A stretch of 23,087 nt of DNA, taken from positions 1-23,087 of the forward strand of contig DCMG01000107.1 of assembly GCA_002321335.1 (NCBI GenBank), written 5' to 3'. The notes below the pieces were generated by a model. That model was not told the origin of the DNA. It was given only the letters and a program-made list of their open reading frames with translations, and searched no databases. Shown here piece after piece: positions 16,751 to 23,087 of this stretch (position 1 is the stretch's first letter; each line of letters opens with the position of its first letter). The DNA is from Bacteroidales bacterium UBA1628. Its GTDB lineage: Bacteria > Bacteroidota > Bacteroidia > Bacteroidales > UBA932. Both the position numbers and the translations under genes were made by a program.

Positions 16751-17462
16751 AATACTTGTCAGCGATTAAGGCTAACCCCATCAGTACAAGATTGCAGACT
16801 GCAAAGATGGAGTTTTTCATTCTTTTTGCAAAATATAAAGCGTCTCCTCCCGTAAAAACAATCATTTTTTCGGGAAATAAAGACAGGTATCCCTCTATTT
16901 CAAACATTATGCCTGACACGACCCCAGACTCTATGGAAGACTCAAGCGAATTGCCTGTCTGTCTGACGGAAAGGGGAGTGCCGACCAATGGAAGTGTTCT
17001 TGAATATCTCGACAGAGACTTGAACCTCGTTCTGAAGCCAGGGGAGATGTTGCCTCCGACATATTCTCCATCAGGCTCGACGACATCTATAGTCAGCGTG
17101 GTGCCGAAATCGAACACTATGCTGCCCTTGCCCTTGAACAGATACCTCGCCGCTATCACCGAGGCTACCCTGTCAGGACTCAAGTAAGCCGGAAGGTCAT
17201 ATTCTCTGGCCACATCAGTGTGCTTCCTGTCCAGAACCACCAGAATTCCACATTTCGATCGGAGTTTTTCCTCTTCATCGCTTCCGATCTCTATAGTAGA
17301 TGATATGACCATCACAGCCGGCTTTTCCTTCTCAACAAGCGAATCCACATAATCGAACATCTTCTCGCCCTGATAACGAAAAGTCTTTCCGAGGGTGATT
17401 CCTTCGGACCATGCGGCTTTGAGGGCAGTGTTTCCTATTTCAACCAAAAGGTTCGGCATCAT
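16731..17462 (-). CDS. coaX: Type III pantothenate kinase
   Basis: 243 residues, normal for CoaX. It phosphorylates pantothenate in the first step of coenzyme A synthesis, in the cytoplasm. Motifs: LLVEIGNT near the N-terminus (the family normally has DxGNT; here Glu8 replaces Asp), SPDR at 95-98 holding the catalytic Asp97, FDFGTTLTID at 117-126, GGNISPG at 136-142 and TGGDA near 204. Two ATG codons in a row begin the gene. It lies 32 bases after mfd, with a TATCTTTG -7 element in the gap, and its end overlaps the beta-barrel gene by 20 bases. It may therefore head the coaX-barrel-TPR-lptC operon. Family certain; the Asp-to-Glu change is odd. Confidence 0.93.
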   Translation of the reverse strand: MMPNLLVEIGNTALKAAWSEGITLGKTFRYQGEKMFDYVDSLVEKEKPAVMVISSTIEIGSDEEEKLRSKCGILVVLDRKHTDVAREYDLPAYLSPDRVASVIAARYLFKGKGSIVFDFGTTLTIDVVEPDGEYVGGNISPGFRTRFKSLSRYSRTLPLVGTPLSVRQTGNSLESSIESGVVSGIMFEIEGYLSLFPEKMIVFTGGDALYFAKRMKNSIFAVCNLVLMGLALIADKYYVERKG

Positions 17463-17480
17463 CTAAAACGGTCAAACTTT

Positions 17481-17488
17481 CAAAGATA
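17481..17488 (-). promoter_or_regulatory. Candidate promoter -7 element for the coaX operon
   Basis: On the - strand this reads TATCTTTG, identical to the ruvB -7 element, in the 32-base gap between mfd and coaX and 18 bases before the first ATG. A TTG on the - strand is 12 bases further upstream, closer than usual. This gives a short leader of about 10 bases. Confidence 0.5.
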
Positions 17489-17494
17489 GCAATT

Positions 17495-20400
17495 TTATTT
17501 CAATTTATTGAGAGTCTGAAGAGCTTTCCGCAAAGAATCTATTCCGCGGCTGACAATCTTAAGCTTTCCCTCCGACTGCTTGAGATTGAACAGCCGGTCA
17601 TCGGCGTTGATGTTCTGTAATATTCCTGAAAAGACCTTTGACTTGTAATAAGGAGACATCTGGTTGGCTATGAAGAACATGATCATCATTCCGTTCTTGA
17701 TGATGATCTTCTCGAATCCCAGTTTTCCTCCAAGGTTCCTTATCTTCACAACATCAAAAAGGTTGTCAACCTCTGAAGGCATATCTCCGAAACGGTCCAC
17801 GAGCTGAGCCTTGATCCGGTCGATTTCCTTGTCGCTGGTCATGCTGTCAAGCTGCTTGTATATTCTTATCTTCTCAGCTGTTATGTCGATGTATGAATCA
17901 GGGATCATGGCTGGCTGGTCAGTCTCGATCGTGCAGTCCTCGACAAAGGAATCGTCGGTGTGAGCCGTTGGCATTCCTGTCTCAACCCCTAGTTCTTCCA
18001 TTGCCTCGGCAAGTATCTTCTGATAGGTCTCGTACCCCATGTCGGTAATGAAGCCGCTTTGTTCGGCGCCGAGCAGGTTTCCGGCGCCACGAATGTCAAG
18101 ATCCTGCATCGCAATGTTGAATCCGCTTCCGAGATCAGAAAACTCCTCTATGGCCTTGAGCCTTCTTCGCGCGTCATCAGTGATGGTGACAAGGGGAGGG
18201 ACGATCAGATAGCAGAACGCCTTTCTGTCAGACCTCCCTACACGGCCGCGGAGTTGATGCAGGTCACTCAGGCCGATGTTCTGCGCCTGGTTGATGATGA
18301 TGGTGTTGGCGTTCGGGATGTCCAGTCCGTTCTCGATGATCGTGGTGCATAGCAGCATGTCGTAGTCTCCACGGATGAAGTCCAGCATCTTGTTTTCCAA
18401 ATCCTTGGCCTCCATCTGGCCGTGAGCCACACAGATTTTCATGTCAGGAACAAGCCTGTGTAATATCTCATGGATGGACGGAAGTTCTTCAACTTTGTTA
18501 TGGATGAAGAACAACTGCCCGCCTCGGTTCAACTCATAGTTTATGATGCTCCTGATCTCATCCTTGTCAAACAAGATAATCTCAGTCTGTGTAGGAATTC
18601 TGTTCGGTGGGGGAGTGTTGATGATCGACAGATCCCTTGCCCCAAGCAACGAGAACTGCAATGTTCTTGGAATAGGGGTCGCAGTCAACGTCAAAGTGTC
18701 CACCGAGGCTTTGACCTGACGCAGTTTCTCCTTTGTCGAGACACCGAACTTCTGCTCCTCGTCGATGATCAGAAGCCCCAGATCCTTGAAGTCAAACCCT
18801 TTTCCGAGCAGTTTGTGCGTACCTATGACTATGTCAAGCTGACCGTTTTTCAGCCTCTCCTTTATATCATTGATTTCCTTCGCCGTACGCAGTCTGCTGA
18901 CATAATCGATGGTGCAAGGGAAATCTTTAAGCCGAGATGAGAAAGTGGTGTAGTGCTGGAGTGAAAGAATGGTGGTAGGCACAAGCACCGCCACCTGCTT
19001 ACCATCGGTCACAGCCTTGAAAGCAGCCCTGATGGCTATCTCAGTCTTTCCGAAACCTACATCCCCGCAGACAAGCCTGTCCATAGGGCTGTTGTCCTCC
19101 ATGTCCTTCTTCACAGCCTTGTTGGCCGATTCCTGATCGGGAGTGTCCTCGTACATGAACGAAGACTCAAGCTCTTCCTGAAGGTAACCGTCGGGGGAGT
19201 AGGCGAATCCCCGTGTGGTCTTTCGCTTGGCGTAAAGTTGGATCAAATCCTTCGCAATGTCCTTGATCTTGGACTTGGCGCCGAGTTTGAGGTTCTGCCA
19301 AGTCTTTGATCCTAATTTGTTTATCTTAGGAGGAATACCATCCTTCGAGCGGAAGCGTGAAATCTTGTTGAGAGAATGCACGGACACAAACACCACATCA
19401 CCGTCCTTGTACATCAGCTTCACGACCTCGTGCATCCTGCCCTTGTCATCCTTCATCCTGACAAGTCCGCCGAACACTCCCACACCATGGTCGATGTGAA
19501 CCACGTAATCTCCTATATTAAAAGCAGTCAGATCATTAAGCGTCAACTGCTCGCTCTTCTCGACAGTCCTCCTTACGCTCACCCTGTGGAACCTGTCGAA
19601 AATCTCATGGTCGGAGTAGCAACATACCTTGTCTTCCTGATCGATGAATCCGGAATGGATGTTCTTCCCCGCCACAAACTCAGGCATCAACCCGCTGTTC
19701 TCGATCAGAATAGATTTCAACCGCTCAATCTGAGAGTTTTTATCACTGAATATGAACACCTTGTACCCATGCTCCATATTCTGACGGATGTCTGCGGTAA
19801 GGAGTTCAAAGTTCTTGTTGAACACCGGCTGCGGAGTGATGTTGAATGCAACAACATCATCAGGATCGATGCCAAGCGGAATCTCAAGAAACACCCTTCT
19901 GAACCTTTCCAGCTCATGAAAGAAACCTCTGTCCTTATACATATCAGACGAGTCCAGCCAAACGAACGTCCCTTCAGGAAACAGACTTGCCAGACTCACC
20001 CCTTCCGTCCCGGAAGTCTCTGAGGCAATGTCAGGGAATATCTCGACCTCATCTTTCTCCTCGACAGAAAGCTGCGTGTTGCAGTCGAACACATGGATTT
20101 TCTCAACCTCATCCCCGAAGAAAGACACCCTGAAAGGGTGGTTGAAAGAATATGAGAATATGTCGATTATGGATCCTCTTATAGAATACTGCCCAGGAGC
20201 CGAAACAAAGTCAACCCTCTCAAACCCTTGAGCGGCAAGTATGTCACGGATTGTGTCATGCGAGATTTCCTGCCCCTCCTTGATTTCCATAATAGAGGAT
20301 CTGATTTTGTCAGGAGCCGGAACAGATTCGTCCAAAGCCTCGGGATAAGTCACGATGAACAGCCTTGAGGCATTGTCGGAATTGGAAAGAATCTTGCCGA

Positions 20401-20704
20401 CCGCAGAAGTTCTCTGAACTCCGAGAGAAGATTTGTAGTTGCTCCTTTCCACTCCTTTGCCGCTGTCCGGCAAGTAGAAAACGATGTCACCGTCGGTAAG
20501 GGCATAAAGGTCCGAACTGCAATATTCAGCGCTCTCGCGGTCAGGAAGCACGATGACATTGGTGCCACTCGAAGCGACCTGAGATACAACGAACCATCTG
20601 GCCGAAAGGAATAGCCCCTTACAATAGATTTGATTCCCCGAGACGAGTCTCCCGGAGAGTTTTTCAGAGGATGCCGAACTTATCAACATAGGCGCCTGAA
20701 TCAT
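17495..20704 (-). CDS. mfd: Transcription-repair coupling factor Mfd
   Basis: 1069 residues, close to the usual length of Bacteroidota Mfd (slightly short at the N-terminus). It removes RNA polymerase stalled at DNA lesions and recruits UvrA. The N-terminal UvrB-like module includes SAPGQYSIRGSIIDIFSY. The RNA-polymerase-interacting domain starts near residue 393 (FNIGDYVVHIDHGVGVFGG). The translocase has Walker A CGDVGFGKTE near 545, DEEQ at 648-651, TATPIPRTL, and GRVGRSDR near 820. The C-terminal TRCF domain follows (MPSEVDNLFDVVKIRNLGGK). The ATG at 20704 was chosen; Met6 is another candidate. It is divergent from ruvB across 309 bases, and coaX follows after 32 bases, so the two may be co-transcribed. 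Confidence 0.96.
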   Translation of the reverse strand: MIQAPMLISSASSEKLSGRLVSGNQIYCKGLFLSARWFVVSQVASSGTNVIVLPDRESAEYCSSDLYALTDGDIVFYLPDSGKGVERSNYKSSLGVQRTSAVGKILSNSDNASRLFIVTYPEALDESVPAPDKIRSSIMEIKEGQEISHDTIRDILAAQGFERVDFVSAPGQYSIRGSIIDIFSYSFNHPFRVSFFGDEVEKIHVFDCNTQLSVEEKDEVEIFPDIASETSGTEGVSLASLFPEGTFVWLDSSDMYKDRGFFHELERFRRVFLEIPLGIDPDDVVAFNITPQPVFNKNFELLTADIRQNMEHGYKVFIFSDKNSQIERLKSILIENSGLMPEFVAGKNIHSGFIDQEDKVCCYSDHEIFDRFHRVSVRRTVEKSEQLTLNDLTAFNIGDYVVHIDHGVGVFGGLVRMKDDKGRMHEVVKLMYKDGDVVFVSVHSLNKISRFRSKDGIPPKINKLGSKTWQNLKLGAKSKIKDIAKDLIQLYAKRKTTRGFAYSPDGYLQEELESSFMYEDTPDQESANKAVKKDMEDNSPMDRLVCGDVGFGKTEIAIRAAFKAVTDGKQVAVLVPTTILSLQHYTTFSSRLKDFPCTIDYVSRLRTAKEINDIKERLKNGQLDIVIGTHKLLGKGFDFKDLGLLIIDEEQKFGVSTKEKLRQVKASVDTLTLTATPIPRTLQFSLLGARDLSIINTPPPNRIPTQTEIILFDKDEIRSIINYELNRGGQLFFIHNKVEELPSIHEILHRLVPDMKICVAHGQMEAKDLENKMLDFIRGDYDMLLCTTIIENGLDIPNANTIIINQAQNIGLSDLHQLRGRVGRSDRKAFCYLIVPPLVTITDDARRRLKAIEEFSDLGSGFNIAMQDLDIRGAGNLLGAEQSGFITDMGYETYQKILAEAMEELGVETGMPTAHTDDSFVEDCTIETDQPAMIPDSYIDITAEKIRIYKQLDSMTSDKEIDRIKAQLVDRFGDMPSEVDNLFDVVKIRNLGGKLGFEKIIIKNGMMIMFFIANQMSPYYKSKVFSGILQNINADDRLFNLKQSEGKLKIVSRGIDSLRKALQTLNKLK

Positions 20705-20925
20705 GTTAAAAAGCTGTTGAAAACCCGGTGGAAAACGCTTTTCGGAAAGTTCATTACTTGGAACGGAGCACTTATCAACAATTCTTCAAAAGCTTTTCAA
20801 TAGCGTAACCAACAATCACCCCTACTTATAACCATCTAATATTCAATAACAAAAATAAGTTATCAACATATTAACAGCCTAATAAGAATTAAAAAGTCTG
20901 TATAAATATATTCCTTTATATTTAT
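20680..20925. promoter_or_regulatory. Cluster of DnaA-box-like sites with adjoining AT-rich stretch
   Basis: TTATCAACA occurs three times on the + strand, at 20680-20688 (inside the first codons of mfd), 20772-20780 and 20860-20868, spaced 92 and 88 bases. On the opposite strand TTTTCAACA reads at 20715-20723 and TTTTCCACC at 20727-20735; TTTTCAATA is at 20794-20802. These are one or two bases from the classical TTATCCACA. A very AT-rich segment follows. Either a DnaA-controlled promoter region or a replication origin would look like this. Confidence 0.4.
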
Positions 20926-21013
20926 TGACCTTTGGTTTTGCGCCACGTCGTTGCAAGAAGTTGCTTTCTTCCGGCGGTTTTCACTATCTTTGTACTGATT
21001 AAAACACTTTCTG
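20705..21013. other. 309-base divergent intergenic region between mfd and ruvB
   Basis: Contains several DnaA-box-like 9-mers (20715-20868), then an AT-rich stretch (about 20868-20925), then the ruvB promoter. The mfd side has only a weak -7 match at 20850-20857 on the - strand (TATTTTTG), which overlaps no clear -33 element. No coding sequence is credible here. Confidence 0.6.
20961..20992 (+). promoter_or_regulatory. Promoter of ruvB
   Basis: TTG at 20961-20963, a 21-base spacer, then TATCTTTG at 20985-20992. This is the Bacteroidetes house-keeping promoter form (TTTG/TTG, 19-21 bases, TAnnTTTG), and it lies 21 bases before the ruvB ATG. It is the best promoter match in the window. Confidence 0.65.
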
Positions 21014-22045
21014 ATGACAGAATTTGATCCGCACAGCACAAACGCCGGCAAAGATAAGGATTTGGACGGAATAATCCGCCCGCAAGGGTTGGAAGATTTC
21101 ACCGGTCAGAGGGAGATTGTCTCAAATCTGAACATCTATGTCAAGGCGGCCAAGATGAGGGGCGAAGCCCTTGACCATGTGCTCTTTCACGGACCTCCGG
21201 GTCTTGGAAAGACCACCCTCGCGCACATCATCGCAAACGAGATGGGAGTGAACATGAAAGTGACATCTGGTCCTGTGCTTGACAAGCCGGGCGACCTTGC
21301 CGGTCTGCTTACCTCGCTGGAGACCGGAGATGTGCTGTTCATCGACGAGATCCACCGCCTGTCGCCTGAAGTCGAGGAATATCTTTACTCGGCGATGGAG
21401 GACTACGTGATCGACATCATGATAGACAAGGGGCCTGGCGCGAGATCCGTCCGGATTTCCCTCAACCCTTTCACCCTTGTAGGGGCCACGACCAGAAGCG
21501 GACTTCTTACGGCGCCTCTGCGCGAAAGGTTCGGAATCAATTGTGCCCTTGAATATTACGACACATCAGACTTGATCCGCATCGTGCGCAGAAGCGCGCG
21601 CATCCTGAATGTGACGATCGACGACGAGGCAGCCAAGGAGATTGCGCTCAGGAGTCGTGGAACACCACGTATCGCAAACGCTCTCCTCAAGCGCGTCCGT
21701 GATTTCGCCCAGGTGATGGGTGACGGCCACATCGACCTGAACATTTCCCGTTACGCTCTTGACAAACTGAAGATAGACAAGAGGGGACTGGACTCCATAG
21801 ACAACAAGATTCTCCGAACGATCATCACGACGTTCAAGGGAGGGCCTGTCGGAGCCAACACCATAGCCACGGCGATCAGCGAGGATCAAGGCACGTTCGA
21901 GGAGGTCTATGAGCCGTTCCTTATAAAAGAGGGTTTCATAGTGCGCACGCAAAGAGGAAGGGTGGCCACGGAAATGGCATACCATCACCTTGGGCTTGAC
22001 TCAGAGCTCGAATCAAAAAAGGTAGATGATGCGACACTTTTCTAA
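21014..22045 (+). CDS. ruvB: Holliday junction branch migration helicase RuvB
   Basis: 343 residues, the usual length. RuvB is the hexameric AAA+ motor that, with RuvA, drives Holliday junction migration in recombination repair. Motifs: RPQGLEDFTGQ near the start, Walker A GPPGLGKTT at 60-68, Walker B DEIHR from Asp111, sensor 1 GATTR at 157-161, arginine-finger region RERFG at 170-174, sensor 2 RGTPRIAN, and the C-terminal winged-helix domain ending in QRGRVATEMAYHHLG. It has a good promoter just upstream. The next gene starts inside its last 20 bases, so the two are translationally coupled. It points away from mfd. Confidence 0.97.
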   Translation: MTEFDPHSTNAGKDKDLDGIIRPQGLEDFTGQREIVSNLNIYVKAAKMRGEALDHVLFHGPPGLGKTTLAHIIANEMGVNMKVTSGPVLDKPGDLAGLLTSLETGDVLFIDEIHRLSPEVEEYLYSAMEDYVIDIMIDKGPGARSVRISLNPFTLVGATTRSGLLTAPLRERFGINCALEYYDTSDLIRIVRRSARILNVTIDDEAAKEIALRSRGTPRIANALLKRVRDFAQVMGDGHIDLNISRYALDKLKIDKRGLDSIDNKILRTIITTFKGGPVGANTIATAISEDQGTFEEVYEPFLIKEGFIVRTQRGRVATEMAYHHLGLDSELESKKVDDATLF

Positions 22046-23087
22046 GATTTCAGCTGCCATAGCCGCTTTTATATTCATCTCATTCAAAGCATTTTGCTGC
22101 ACTTCCGTGATTATCTCCGGGGGAGTGCGGGCTGACGGCCGCCCCGTGATGCTCAAGCACCGCGACACCGGCGAGCAGAACAACAGGATGGAATGGTTCC
22201 AAGGTCCTGAATATTCATTCATAGGTCTGGAGAACTCGCCATCGCGGGGTGGGGAAGTGTGGTCCGGAGTCAACTCCGCCGGATTCTGCATCATGAACAC
22301 CGCCACCTATGACCTTAAGGATGACGATGTTCCTGCTTCCGAAATGGACAAGGAGGGGATTGTCATGTACAAGGCTCTTGGAATATGCCGATGTCTTCAA
22401 GACTTTGAGAATATGCTTGATTCGCTTCCCAAGCCTTTGGGAGTGGAGGCTAATTTCGGCATCATCGACGCGTTCGGCGGAGCGGCATATTATGAAGTCA
22501 ACAACCATTCGTGGAAGAAGTACATCGTGGCCGACCAGCCGGGTGGCTATATGGTCGTGACGAACTTCACACGGAGTGGCCGTAAGGAAGACCGCAAGGG
22601 AGTCGACAGGTTTGAGAAGGCATCAGCGATAATGGCTTCCGCTGATGTGGCCACCATTGACCACAGATTCCTCTTCAATGAAATATCTCGTACCGGAAAG
22701 CCGATCATGCGCGACATCACTTCCGCTTCGGTGGTTTTTGAAGGGGTTTCTTCGGGGGTTGATCCTAGTAACACAGTGATGTGGACGCTTTTAGGCAGTC
22801 CTACAAACACTGTCTATGTCCCGCTTATGGTTTTTGCGAGCGATCATATTCCTTACTACATGAAAAGATCCCGTGGGAGTGACAACGCTGCCATCTGTGA
22901 TGACGCGCTTGCCTTGAAGGCCGCCTTTGGTTTTGAATATGGTCGCGAGGAGGCTTGCCGTGAGGTCGAGAAGTATGTAGATCGTCATTTTTCTAATGAC
23001 ATGTCTGTACAGCGTTATGACCGCTTCATCAGGCGGATTTACCGCCGTTATCTTAAAATATGCGTGTCTAAATCACCGAAAATGGCT
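22026..23087 (+). CDS. Secreted Ntn-hydrolase (C45/choloylglycine-hydrolase-like), 3' end outside window
   Basis: A frame open from ATG 22026 to the last base, 354 codons visible, no stop in view. A signal peptide (MMRHFSKISAAIAAFIFISF) ends KAFC, after which the mature chain would begin CTSVIISGGVRADGRPVML with Cys25 as the predicted N-terminal nucleophile. This is the layout of secreted Ntn-hydrolases of the acyl-CoA:6-aminopenicillanic-acid acyltransferase (C45) and choloylglycine-hydrolase families: C-T-S, RADGRPVMLKHRD, WSGVNSAGFCIMNTA, and ANFGIIDAFGGAAYYEV. It probably cleaves a linear amide bond, substrate unknown. It overlaps ruvB by 20 bases in another frame, so it is co-transcribed with it although unrelated in role. 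No base-level damage is seen. Family call from motifs only. Confidence 0.78.
   Translation, partial: MMRHFSKISAAIAAFIFISFKAFCCTSVIISGGVRADGRPVMLKHRDTGEQNNRMEWFQGPEYSFIGLENSPSRGGEVWSGVNSAGFCIMNTATYDLKDDDVPASEMDKEGIVMYKALGICRCLQDFENMLDSLPKPLGVEANFGIIDAFGGAAYYEVNNHSWKKYIVADQPGGYMVVTNFTRSGRKEDRKGVDRFEKASAIMASADVATIDHRFLFNEISRTGKPIMRDITSASVVFEGVSSGVDPSNTVMWTLLGSPTNTVYVPLMVFASDHIPYYMKRSRGSDNAAICDDALALKAAFGFEYGREEACREVEKYVDRHFSNDMSVQRYDRFIRRIYRRYLKICVSKSPKMA

Noticed and set aside
19376..20023. 215-codon + strand frame opposite mfd
   Set aside because: Antisense to conserved Mfd domains; the sequence has no family likeness.
20863..21102. 79-codon - strand frame in the mfd-ruvB gap
   Set aside because: Begins inside ruvB antisense and runs through AT-rich non-coding DNA; no coding features.

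Overview
The window looks like chromosomal DNA from a Bacteroidota bacterium, most likely of the order Bacteroidales. Evidence for this: two secreted lipoproteins of the DUF4988 type with an acidic stretch after the lipobox cysteine, a BACON-like domain, promoter -7 elements of the Bacteroidetes form TAnnTTTG, few recognisable Shine-Dalgarno sites, a homodimer-type glycyl-tRNA synthetase, and an LptC that is a lipoprotein. I cannot name a genus from the sequence.

Left part (1-9348, all + strand): a cluster of secreted or surface hydrolases. It holds the 3' end of a phosphodiester-glycosidase (NAGPA-type) protein, an 817-residue lipoprotein with DUF4988, BACON-like and GLUG-type beta-helix parts, and a 1391-residue lipoprotein with DUF4988, two beta-helix modules and a C-terminal DUF4886 (SGNH-like) hydrolase. 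The first three genes are separated by 6 and 1 bases and are surely one operon. All three share a recognisable 'stalk' domain but carry different C-terminal effector parts. After a strong hairpin and an AT-rich gap comes a secreted endonuclease/exonuclease/phosphatase (EEP) family protein.

Middle part (9349-20704, all - strand): housekeeping genes. Convergent with the EEP gene, and separated from it by two inverted repeats, is glyQS. Upstream of it on the same strand lies an envelope-biogenesis run read in the order mfd, coaX, outer-membrane beta-barrel protein, TPR protein, lptC, ppiD. Several promoter-like -7 elements and a good intrinsic terminator divide this run.

Right part (20705-23087): a 309-base divergent intergenic region separates mfd (-) from ruvB (+). 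It carries several DnaA-box-like 9-mers and an AT-rich stretch, so it may be a DnaA-binding region or even an origin. ruvB overlaps by 20 bases a secreted Ntn-hydrolase-like (C45/choloylglycine-hydrolase type) gene that runs off the right end of the window.

The most unusual element is the modular lipoprotein operon at the left. The same cell-surface anchor and stalk seems to be reused with a phosphodiester glycosidase, a beta-helix and an SGNH hydrolase. I see no tRNA, rRNA, CRISPR array, insertion sequence or phage gene.
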